Origin: Amorphophallus konjac
Lineage: Eukaryota > Streptophyta > Magnoliopsida > Alismatales > Araceae
DNA length: 64,000 nt
Reading direction: 5' to 3'
NCBI GenBank assembly: GCA_022559845.1
Contig: CM040128.1
Location: 181,394,691 to 181,458,690, forward strand
How positions within the stretch are numbered: position 1 is the first letter of the stretch; each line of letters begins with the position of its first letter. Below the pieces are notes generated by a model. The model had not been told where the DNA came from and made no database searches. It was given only the letters and a program-made list of their open reading frames with translations. Positions 21,684 to 31,524 of the stretch are shown here, piece by piece. Made by a program: the position numbers and the translations under genes.

Positions 21684-21920
21684 TGGGGGCGTCCAGAGTC
21701 TTGGACGCCCCTAAGTTTTTATTTTTTTTGTTTTAAAATTATTATTTTTATTATTTTTTTTGGAGGCGTCCGGGGTCCTGGACGCCCCTAATTTTTTTAT
21801 TTTTTTTAATTTTTTTAGTTTTTGTTTTGGTGGCGTCCAGGCGCCTGGACGCCCCTAATTTTTTTGAATTTTGAAAAAAAATAAAAAATGTGGGGGCGTC
21901 CAGGCGCCTGGACGCCCCAA
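21684..21920. repeat. Four GC-rich palindromes upstream of gene B
   Basis: Copies lie at 21684-21712, 21761-21790, 21829-21857 and 21891-21920, spaced 62-77 bp, each in a T-rich stretch. Here the arms are mostly GGGGGCGTCC and GGACGCCCC, with variable centres (AGAGTCTT, GGGGTCCT, AGGCGCCT twice). The last copy ends 13 bp before the gene B TATA box. They belong to the same family as the copies at 7883-8490, 22298-22530 and 25253-25702. Confidence 0.9.
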
Positions 21921-21933
21921 AGAAGGTAGATTC

Positions 21934-21943
21934 TATATATAAG
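21934..21943 (+). promoter_or_regulatory. TATA box of gene B
   Basis: TATATATAAG lies 79 bp before the gene B start codon and 13 bp after a GC-rich palindrome. A pyrimidine-rich leader follows (CCTCCCCCCCTTTG). Confidence 0.6.
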
Positions 21944-22021
21944 GGCTGGCCTCCCCCCCTTTGCTCATTTACTATTCATTCAGACGACCCAGTCAAACCA
22001 GACGACCCATTCTTAGTCCCA

Positions 22022-25000
22022 ATGGAGCAAGGAGGCCCGAGCCGGGGTGGAGAGAAGCGCAAACGACGGGCTCGTCGTCCGAGGAGCCTGAGGGACGATG
22101 CCGAGGAGGATGCTGCGGCGGAGGAGATTGCCGATGGGGAGGAGGCTCCTCCTTTGGCCGTGGATGCTGCAGTGGATGCTGGCGACGCGGGAGAGGACGA
22201 GCACGATCCGGTAAGCCCCTTAGACTTCCATTCTATTGGTTCACTGGGCTAAAAGGGCGGACGAGAGGCTGTGTGGAGAACGCCGGGGGTGAGGGAAGGA
22301 GGCGTCCAGGGGCCTGGACGCCTCCATATTTTCTTTTTTTTTCTTTTTTATTTATTTATTTACGTAAATAATAATAGAAATAGAATTAAAAATAAGGAGG
22401 CGTCCTGGGCATGGGACGCCTCCATGATAATATATATATATTTTTATTTATTTTTGTTTTGGTTTTTGGGTTTTTCTAAAAATAAAATGAAGAAAATAAA
22501 AAGGAGGCGTCCTAGGAGTTGGACGCCTCCAAAGAAAAATAAATATTTTTTTTAAAAAAAATAAAAATAAAATAACTAAGTAGCATATACAATGTTATTG
22601 TTTATTACTATCCATGATGTTGATGTGTTCTTTTGTTGGTTTTGTGGTGTGCAGGGCGTGATGAAGGGCCGGATCAGCTGGTCCCTAGTGGTGGCGGCAT
22701 ACCGTGGGCTGCCAGACTTTCAGAGGGCGCGTGTGGATGCCATGGGCTTTGGAGCTTTCTATAGGATCGAGCCCTTTCGGCTCGACCTTCCTCTTATCCA
22801 GGCATTGAGGGAGCGGTGGCACGCGCCGAGCCGGGCGTTTCTGATGCCTTGGGGGCACATGGTGCCGTCACTGGAGGACGTGGCTCAGATCACCGGGCTA
22901 CGGGTGGACGGAGAGGCGGTGAGTGGGGTCACCTACCCCGACTACCGAGAGAGTGCCCTGGACCTGCTGTGGTTAGAGACGAGCGTGACTGATAGAGACA
23001 GCAGGGTAGTTGGCCGAGTGGAGATTATGGAGGCGCTCGGATTCGTCGACCTGCGCCAGCGGGTTTGCGAGACTAGAGCGGAGTTTCTGGCACGACTGGA
23101 GGGAGATGCCCGTGCAGCTTTCACCCAGGACCCGAGCGAGAGGGAGCTGGTGGATCTAGACCTCCGGAGGTTCCTCTTCTTCTTCCTGGGCCGCCTTCTG
23201 CTGGGGACGAAGGGGGATGGCATCCACTGCCGCTTCCTCGGGATCCTGGCGGACCTTGACAGAGTGGGGCACTACGCGTGGGGAGCGGCTCTGCTTGCCC
23301 ATTTGATTGCTGATCTCTCCCAGACTTCAGAGAGGGAGACGACAGTCAGCGGCTTCGCACCTTTTCTCCAGGTACATAATTTATTTATGCATTTTACCGT
23401 AGTTAAATATGCAATTACTCGTACTAATGATGTATGATGGATGCAGGTGTGGAGTTATTACTACTTCCCGATGGGGAGGGCCAGGCAAGGGAACAAGAGA
23501 GCCGTTCCTCTAGCACGACAGTGGAGGCCGGTCATGGTAGCGGCACCACACAGCTACCAGCTGGCGTCACTTCGTCGGGAGCTGAGCGAGTATCCCGAGG
23601 CCATGGTATGATGCGTATGATTTTTTTGTGTTTATGCATGTGACTGAATGGTAACTAACATGATGTATGTATGGTGATGTAGGTGGTGTGGAGACCCTAC
23701 CTGGGCATGGGCGACGCTGGCCAGCCTTGGGTTGTAGCGGGTCTTCCTCGTTTCAGGCGGGACGTGTGGGTCCATTGCCTGAACGAGATCGAGCCGCTTC
23801 GGCTGAGGCTGGTTATGAGGACATTGGGGCTAGCCTAGGAGTGGGTTGATGTAGATGAGCTGGCCCAAGGGGAAGGCGAAGATTGTGGACTGGCGTACGC
23901 GCTTCCCAGCACAGTACCAGGACTGGCAGTAGGGCGGGGTCCCAGTGGTGTCCCATGTACAGGACAGTACTGATTACCTGAGACGGTACCGGGCTATGTA
24001 CGGGGACCGCCTCTTCCTTGGTGGTATGGCAGGGGTAAGTGAAATGAAAATTCTTCACCCTTCTATATGTATATGCATGTGGCACTAACTTATGTGCAAT
24101 GCAGGATGCTCGTGACAACATGATCGCTGACCTGCGGGCCCAGTTGGCGGACGCCAGGCGGCAGTTGGTGGCCATCCGACAGGAGTTGGAGATCCTGGTG
24201 AGTTTATGCGATGCATTTTTTGTGACCTGGATTTTTGATACTTGGCCTCTAACTGTCGTTCGCTCTGTGTTTCAGCGGGCCCACCAGACAGCGGCAGTCG
24301 GGATGGCTGGTGGAGCGGGTTCCATTTCGCGGGGCCCTCCTCCAGAGGTTTCTGCCCTCCAGGAGCAGCTGGCGTATGCGGTGGCTCGGGCTGAGGAGGC
24401 CGAGCGTGACCGCGAGGCTCGAGTGAGCGTTTGCCTGACCTCGACTCTCCTTCTGGCTGCTCTCCTTCTATCACTGTTCTCTTACGGTGCATGCGTGCTT
24501 TGACAGGTGGTCGAGATCCGAGAGGCCCTGGCGCGTGTTGTTCGTGCCGAGCAGGAGCGCCACGCTCGGGTGGCGGAGCGTGACCCCTGGATTGTGGAGC
24601 TGGAGGAGGAGCGTCGACGGGAGGCTGAGGAGCTCCCTCGTGACGTGCTGGATCTGTGGATCACCCTCGAGCTGTCGAGGAGGGAGGCGGTGAGAGAGAC
24701 AGAGGAGAGGGAGAGAGAGAGGGAGGAGCGACAGCGGGATTAGACCGAGAGGAGGGCTCTGGAGGCCCAGCTGCTGGAGCTCCGATTGAGTCTCGGCACG
24801 GCGGAGGGGAGGCTTCGGGAGAGCGAGGAGCGGTACCAGAGGGCGAAGGAACGCGGGGCGCGACTTCGTCAGTCTGGTTCTTTTTCCATGGGCAGCTATC
24901 TGGTTTCTTCGGCCGAGGAGCGTCGTTGCGCCTTCGAGGCTGGAGTGCCACCACAGGGCGAGGGGAGCACGGCTTCTCAGGGTTCGCAGAGACCCCCTAG

Positions 25001-25058
25001 GGATCCCCGGCAGAGGAGGGAGGAGAGAGATGACCAGGAGGGTGGCAGCGAGAGTTAG
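22022..25058 (+). pseudogene. Gene B: PMD plus coiled-coil protein, broken
   Basis: Exons inferred from GT..AG sites and comparison with gene C: 22022-22210, 22655-23371, 23447-23605, 23683-24034, 24105-24197, 24276-24422, 24507-25058. Exon 1 encodes a basic patch (KRKRRARRPR, a likely nuclear signal) and an acidic tail. Exon 2 has the PMD core: ALRERW, then FLMPWGHMVPSLEDV, then a conserved LDLRRFLFFFLGRL and YAWGAALLAHL. Exons 5 to 7 form a Glu/Arg-rich coiled coil. The gene is broken by TAG at 23836 and 23930, a frameshift inside exon 4 (352 nt, not a multiple of three) and TAG at 24741, where gene B' has CAG. The ATG at 22592 lies inside intron 1 and is not the start. Palindromes sit upstream and in intron 1. 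PMD proteins of the MAIN/MAIL1 type act in the nucleus; function here is unknown. Confidence 0.75.
22298..22530. repeat. Three GC-rich palindromes in intron 1 of gene B
   Basis: Copies lie at 22298-22325, 22395-22423 and 22502-22530, about 100 bp apart in A/T-rich intron sequence. Arms are GGAGGCGTCC and GGACGCCTCC. The first copy is perfect across AGGGGCCT; the others have centres TGGGCATG and TAGGAGTT. The arms are better conserved than the centres. Confidence 0.9.
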
Positions 25059-25252
25059 AGAGTTGCTTGTACATGTCACCCTTCTCACTGTATGATGTAC
25101 TTTGACTATTATATGAAATGGATTTCGTGTGGCGTGCCCTTTTCTTTCCCGCACTTTCTTTTGCACCACGTTGTTTACGCTTCACGAGACTTTTGCCCTG
25201 GACAGAAGGGAACTACTTTGCACGGGGGGATTATGTTCCTTTCTCCCTTTTT

Positions 25253-25702
25253 GGGCGCGTCCAGGCGCGAGGATGCGTCTTAATCCTTGAATTCAAATTT
25301 AAAGCGTCGGGTGGCCTTTCTTCTCCCGTGCCTTACCCGCAAACGAGCCCGCCTTCCGCCGAAACTCGCTTGCCCCCTTTTTCATCTTCCTCCTCTTTTG
25401 ATCGATGGAGTTCGGTGGGCCCGACCATGGTGAAGGTGGAGAGGGACGAGGAACGTCTCGCCCGAGGAGGGACACGCAAGAACACGGAACGGCGTCCATG
25501 GAGGAGGAAGGGCCGCTTCGGGCCCCCGAGGGACCCGAGGGGCCCGATGTCGTGGAGGGAGGTGAACACGGTCTGGTAGGTCCTCCGATCTCTTCCTCTT
25601 TTGATCCATTTTGAGTTTTGAAGCGAGCCGCGCGAGGGGGGAAAGGGTTCGGCGAGTGTTGCACTCAAATGATGGACGCGTCCTAGACAGGGGACGCGTT
25701 CT
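25253..25702. repeat. Two degenerate palindromes around exon 1 of gene B'
   Basis: About 25253-25283 (GGGCGCGTCCAGGCGCGAGG then ATGCGTC) lies upstream of gene B'. About 25672-25702 (GGACGCGTCCTAGACAGGG then GACGCG) lies in its intron 1. Both keep the CGTCC and GGACGCG-type arms but are more worn than those at gene B. Their placement, one upstream and one in intron 1, repeats that of gene B. Confidence 0.65.
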
Positions 25703-26681
25703 TTGTTATGATGCGAGGCCCTTCTTTCTTGGTGCAGGACATGGCGAGGACCCTGGGCCTGGCCGATGAGTGGGCGAGTGTAGACGAGCCGAGCCGCGTC
25801 AGGAAGGAGAGTCGCGGCAAGGCGAAGCTTGAAGACTGGCGCATACGCCTCCCTGGGCAGCAACGGAGCGTACTGGTGCAGGATAGTGCCGACTTCCTAC
25901 GGTGGCAGAGAGAAAGTTATGCGGGGCTTCCCCAAGCCGGGGCTACGCGCGATGTCGACGGGTCGCGTGCCCAATTAGCCGAGGTCAGGCGGCAGCTGGC
26001 CGCCACTCAACAGGAACTGTCGCTCTTGGTAAGCTAAGTGCTGCATTTTCTATTTTTAAATGTGGAGTTTAGCTGAAGGTTGTTGTTTGTTCGTTCCAGC
26101 GTGCCCAGCAGACAGCGATGGGGGGAGTAGCTGGCGGCGCATCTTCCAGTTCCTCGGCCCCTTTTCTTGAGATTGCCTCCCTCCGGGAGCAACTTGCTGG
26201 TCCGGTGGCTCGGGCTGCCCGGGCGAAAGAGGAGCGTGATGCCTGGGTGGCGACTATAGCAGAGCTGCGACATCGCGGTGAGGAGAGACCTTCTCCAGAC
26301 ATCCTGGAGTTAAGGGTTCTTCTGCATATGATAAGGAGAGAGGCAGAGAGAGAGAAAGCCGAGAGAAGGTCCGAGCGACAGCGGGATCAGACCGAGAGGA
26401 GGGCCTTGGAGGCCCAAGTGAGGGAGCTCCAGCTGGGCCTTCAGGCCGTCGTGCAGAGACTAGGAGGGATGGAGATGCGCTACAAGAGAGCGCGAGAGTT
26501 CGGGGAGCGACTGCACCAGTCTGGTCGCTTTGCCGCTAGTGGCTTCTTTGCCACGCCAGGGGAGGAGCAGCGAGTCATTGCTGTGGAGCCGACGCCACGA
26601 GGCGAGGCGGGTGTTACTGGACGGGGATCCCAGAGGCTTCTGAGGGACCCTCACCTCAGGGGAGAGGAGAGGGACGCCTAG
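25405..26681 (+). CDS. Gene B': PMD-less coiled-coil derivative, open frame (347 aa)
   Basis: Proposed exons are 25405-25575 (donor GTAGGT), 25738-26028 (after GGTGCAG) and 26100-26681 (after GTTCCAG). All junctions are phase 0 and give 347 codons with no stop. Exon 1 encodes a Gly/Glu-rich leader. Exon 2 starts in RTLGLADEW, which matches the middle of gene B exon 4 (MRTLGLA) and gene C exon 3, and includes W.IRLPGQ and the exon 5-like ARRQL-type helix. Exon 3 is an Arg/Glu coiled coil. The whole PMD core, present in B and C, is absent. The intron that splits the coiled coil in B and C is also missing, within a shortened segment. It may be a real truncated gene, or a decayed copy that happens to be open. 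The start codon is chosen by analogy with the acidic, charged exon 1 of gene B. Confidence 0.55.
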
Positions 26682-27286
26682 AGGGACTAGCATGAAGATA
26701 ATGGCAAGAGTTGGCGAGCTAGTGGACCCGCCACCTCTCTATGATTGTAATGTTTATGACAGCTTATGTAGAATTATGAATGGAGTGATTTGATTTTCTG
26801 TTGCTCGTTTGTTCTCTTGTGCATTCCTTCTTCCCTACACTTCTTCTCCTTTGCACTGTTCCCATGTGATGGGTCTGCCGAGACTCCACCCCAAGCAGAG
26901 AATCGCGTCTTGTTGTGACCATTTACCACGGGAATCTGCCGTCGAAGTCAATAATGACGGCCCTAGTTCCTTCTCCCGGATGTTGCGTCAAGTTTTGCGG
27001 ACGTCCTCCAAAACTTGATAGGGTATCCCTAGACAACATAGGGGTCTAGTCGTCATATTCTTCGTCCAATCAATCACCCTGTGCGAGCGGTGAAGTGACA
27101 CACGGGACCGCATGGTAGGTGCCTCATCGCGAGGGCTATTATTAAAGGTGATGGAGGCAATCTTGGCCTGCACTCCTTCCATTTCAATAAATTCTTGTCC
27201 TTTTTATCCTCCCAGGTATATCGAGAGCTAACTCGAGGAGCATAAGTTCTCACGGGAGAGGAGGAGTTCAAAATTCTGAGAGTTGG
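26682..27286 (+). promoter_or_regulatory. Spacer between B' and C, presumed promoter of gene C
   Basis: Non-coding. I see no GC-rich palindrome here, unlike upstream of B and B'. The last 40 bp (ACGGGAGAGGAGGAGTTC) resemble the leader of gene A. No strong TATA box stands out; CTATTATTAAAG near 27138 is a weak candidate. Confidence 0.35.
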
Positions 27287-29767
27287 ATGGAGGGCGAATC
27301 TTCCCACTCCTCGAAGAGAAGCAGGTCCAGTGGTAGTAGTTCCAGGAGACTTTCGGACCTCGAAGGGCACTTCAGCGAAAGGGCCCAATCACAACTCGTA
27401 AGCTAAGTTTTCCTGCCCTTTTTTCCATTCTTTTTTCTTCCTTTCTTTCTGACCAAACCTCCTCTCCATTCCCTGTATGCGTAGAGTGTGATGAAATCCC
27501 AGATCTCATGGGAGTTGGTAGTGGCAGCATACCGAGGTCTCCTAGATTTTCAGAAGGCGAGGCTAGACGTGATGGAATTTGCCACCTTTCTTCGGATCGA
27601 GCCGCTCGAGCTCGACCTGGTCCTGATCCAAGCCTTGTGTGAGAGATGGGACCCAATGAGTCGGGCATTCCTGATGCCCTGGGGGCACATGGTGCCCAGC
27701 TTGGAGGATGTGATCCGGATCACAAGCCTGAAGGTGGAGGGCGAGGCAGTGACCGGGGTCACTTATGCGGATTACCGAGAAGGTGCTCGGAAGCTACTGG
27801 GTTTGGACCTAGATGGTCGGAAAAACAGGTCGGTAGCTAGGGCGTCCCTCATGGATGCATTAGGGCTCACCGACACTCGTCGGTGGGATGACGAATCCTC
27901 AGAAGAGTTCATGGAAAGAATGGAAATAAGATGCCGTGCCGTGTACTGCACAGATTTCGGCAACTGGGAAAGATGCAACATAGATTTGAGGAGATTTCTC
28001 CTCTTCCTTTTGGGGAGATTGGTACTGTGCTCGAAAGGGGACGGTATCCAATGTCGCTTCCTGGAGCTGCTATCAGACCTTGAAAGAGTAGGATACTACG
28101 CCTGGGGAGCTGCCATGCTGGCACACTTATTTCCAGGCCTATTCCAAGAAGTGGATCGTGAGATGGCTGTGAGTGGTTTTACACCATTCATCCAGGTATT
28201 TTTGGTTTTACTTGTTTTGTATTTTTTTTATGTTTTTGGAAGGTACTGATGACCTACGCCGAGCAGCTGTGGAGCTATTATTACCTCCCCATGGGGAGAG
28301 CTCGACATTGGCGACCCGCGATGGTGCCGCTAGCCAGGCGGTGGGAACCCATCATGAGAGCGGCACCCCTAACCTACCAACTGATGGTGCTAAGGCGGGA
28401 GCTACAGGAGTTCCCTGCAGTGATGGTAAACTGGAGACCCTACTCAGACATGGTCGATGTCGACCAGCCGTGGGTTCTAGCAAGTCGTGCCCGGTTTGGA
28501 CAGGAACTGTGGATGCACTGCCTGAAAGAAATCGAGCCACTTCGGCTACGATTGGTTATGCGGACTTTAGGACTGGCTCAAGAATGGGTGGATTCAGCTA
28601 CGCCACCTCGTGTCGGGAGAAAGACGCGAGGACCGGCGACCTGCATTGACTGGCGCGTGCGGTTCCCTGAACAGTATGAGGACTGGCAACGGGGTGGCAC
28701 GATTGTAGAATCACATGCGCGGGATAGCGAGGACTACTTGCGTCTATATAGGACAAAGTACGCAGAGCGGCTCCAACCCCGGGGACTTGTGGAGGTAGGT
28801 TTCCCCTTTTTCTCTTTTCTTCTTTCTCCCTTTTTTTGGTTTTCTGGTGGAAATGCCGACTCGTATGGCTGCAGGATATCCGTGATACGATGATAGCGAC
28901 TTTTCGAACTCGCTTGGCAGATATGGAGCAACGGTTGGGCGATGCCCGCGGAGCTACGAGCGCCTTGGTAGGTGTACAGTGCGTTCCTAATTAAAACCCT
29001 AGATTCCAGATGTTGGCTGCTAATTCACGTGGTCATAGCATGCCCAGATTGGCGCGGCTTCCCCAGCGATGGGAGTAGGTGGTGCCTCTTCCAGCTTATG
29101 GATTCCCACCTCAGAACTTGACTTGCTTCATGAGCAACTTGCTCACGCCACGCAGCGTGCTGCGGAGGCAGAAGGGATGCTCTATATACAGGTAAAAGTT
29201 TCAGTGTTGAGTTCTCTTTGTTTATGCCTTATCGCGTATCTGAGATGGTACACTCGGCAGGAAAAGGAGACGGAAGAAGCGCTTGCCAAGGCTACACATA
29301 AGGAAGCTAGGATAGCAGAACTGAAGAGGGAACTGCGGCGTTATCCTGATGATGACTCCTCTAGGGATGCCGTGGAACTGAGGATCACTCTCCAGTTGGA
29401 GAGGGAAGACCGCGAGAGAGAACGTGCAGAGAAAGAAAGAGACGCAGAGAGAGAAAGAGCCAACAGATTGACTGAAAGGGAGGAACGAAGGGCCATGGAG
29501 GCCCAACTATTCGAACTCCGAATCAGTCTTGGTCTTGCTGAACAGTGGCTGAGAGATGGTGAAGAGCGCTACCGAAGAGCACGAGAGTGTGGCTTTCATG
29601 TTGGTAGCTTCACTGCTGCTTCCGTGGATCAATGCCGGGGTGTGGGAATAGGAAGGGGAGTACAGAGCGGTAGGAGTACCACTTTTCGAAGTTGGGTACC
29701 GCCTTTGAGAGTGTTTTGCCCGGAGAGTAGTGGGACGAGTAATGCAGAGAGAGAGGGCGGAACTTGA
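27287..29767 (+). CDS. Gene C: PMD plus coiled-coil protein, apparently intact (700 aa)
   Basis: Six exons, all in phase 0 and with GT..AG borders: 27287-27397, 27485-28195, 28267-28794, 28875-28967, 29039-29191, 29261-29767. They give 700 codons with no stop. Residues 1-37 are Ser/Arg-rich with KRSRSS, a possible nuclear signal. The PMD core spans about 40-420: ALCERW near 87, FLMPWGHMVPSLEDV near 99-113, then GVTYADYREGA, LRRFLLFLLGRL and YAWGAAMLAHL. Residues 275-450 hold WSYYYLPMGRAR, EIEPLRLRLVMRTLGLAQEW and W.VRFPEQYEDW. Residues 452-480 and about 533-660 are Glu/Arg/Lys coiled coil. The intron between the EFPAVM and WRP segments, present in gene B (23606-23682), is absent here. PMD proteins include MAIN/MAIL1 and transposon-borne relatives; this one's role is unknown. 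The ATG is chosen by match with gene A exon 1. Confidence 0.7.
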
Positions 29768-29788
29768 TGAAATTTTTTTTATTTTTGG

Positions 29789-29794
29789 AATAAA
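29789..29794 (+). terminator. Poly(A) signal after gene C
   Basis: AATAAA 22 bp after the gene C stop codon, after a T-rich run. The spacing is identical to the AATAAA after the gene A stop. Confidence 0.55.
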
Positions 29795-31524
29795 ATACAA
29801 GGTTCGGTTTGTTTGATTTTCACCTTTGCTTCTGTTGCCTGATTCCCTGCACACATCACTGAAACAAACAAATCAGAATTTCTGTTCTGACTTGGCCCCC
29901 TGCTCAATAAGCAAATGGTCACTGTGACTGTTCTTGATAACTGGTCAAAGGGCCAAGCCTTTATTTAACGAAGGCAAGGGAAAGACGCGGTGATGATAAA
30001 TGCGACAGGCAAGCACACGAATGCAAGCGGTATTAAAAGTGAGATGCTGCACGCAAATGTAATCATGCAAAATTGATTTGTTTTTCTTTTTTTTTATTTG
30101 GCATTTTTTTGTTTTATCATAAAAAATATTTTTTTTGTTTGCAAATATGTACATTTTCTCTTTTCCATTTTTTGTTGTTTTTATCATTTAAATTTTTTTC
30201 TTGCTAACGCCTGGCAAGCACCCAAATGGCACCTAACCTACGTGAGACAGGGGTTTCTTACTAACCTCCCAGGTATCCTAAATACACATCTAGGTTGATT
30301 CGGGCCTCTAGACCCCTCGAATGATGATCCCGCCGGCTAAGACTTACCCTGATGACAATACCGTCATGCCATGCTTAGGCTCCCAGTCGCTTCCGACCAT
30401 AGAGATTCACCCAAAAGGTGTTTGAGGTAAGAGATTTGCCCGACCCGGGTCTGTTTCCTCACAACTCTAGATGGTATATGATGGAACACCCTAGAACCCT
30501 AACGACCAACTACGCGACGCTGACCCGGAATCAGACACCGTCGCACCCATAGGTGACGCGCTTGCATTGGCCTAAGCCCGAGGTTAAACAAGAAGACATC
30601 AAGGCGGTAAACAGGGGTCTTGACCAGCCAGAAATACGGAGACTCCTTCGCAACGATAGCTTTTACTTTTCAAAGTAGGCAACCAAATGTGTATAAGGTC
30701 ACAGACCCTAGGCAGTTTTCACCCTTCAGAACTCCATCGAACCTTCATCTTTAGAGGGAGAAGGAAGAGTGTAGGGGATAAACCTCCCGAGAGGACCGGC
30801 AAAGCCGTTAACCCGGCGAGCGAATAAGGGCCCATTAACTCTTTCCTTTCGGACAACTTCGGACCAAATCTCGAGCGTTTACATTCCACGGCCCCTTTTG
30901 TGGATTCAGACTTTTGCTTTGAGGGGTTCCGTTTATCGCAACAGGCACGGTCACGACCAGGCTCTTGATTTTGATTTTGTATTTCTTTTTGTGAGGGAGA
31001 TATAGTCGTTTGATGTTTGTGGGCTCCCTTTCGTATGCCTGCGGGGACACTGCCCTCTTCTCGTGCTCTGATCGATGCTCGAGGAAATGGATCCTACTCT
31101 TGCCTTTGGGGTTTGAGTTTCGGTTTCTCATGCTCAGCGTTTTAAGGGCGCCGACTGTCTCATTTGGTCGAAGAGAAAAGAATAAAGATTATAGCTTCCG
31201 GAGATCTTCTGGGTGGGGCCCCACCGTAGGTGATGCTACCGACTTTTTTTTTGAATAAAATACATAAGTGAGCACATGTTAGCTTCCTTCGAGCGAGCAT
31301 AGGCCGACGTGGCCGGACAGGGATCTCCACGGTTCTGGCAAACCAAGACCCGGTGCCTACCAAGCCTTAATGGGCCCTATCCTAACATGAAGGTTAGATG
31401 CAGTGACTTGACTATATGGTGACCACCAGGCATTGGCATTTTGAATTTTCCATATTTTTAGTGGTTTTCAATATTTCTTTGTTTTTGATGTTTTCTATCT
31501 TTTCATCATTTTTTTTGTTTTGTG
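29795..31524 (-). other. Non-coding region downstream of the minus-strand Tat-like pol
   Basis: No supported gene. On the minus strand this follows the integrase C-terminus, so it is probably the 3' internal region and/or LTR of that element. I find no second LTR copy and no clear TG..CA ends. It contains GGCGCCGACTGT (about 31148), a word common near the ends of plant Tat/Athila-type elements, and a long T-rich stretch (30060-30200). Confidence 0.35.

Noticed and set aside
22592..22654. First 21 codons of the frame opening at 22592 as the gene B start
   Set aside because: They lie before a good acceptor (GTGTGCAG) and in intron 1; exon 1 at 22022-22210 matches the charged N-termini of the family.
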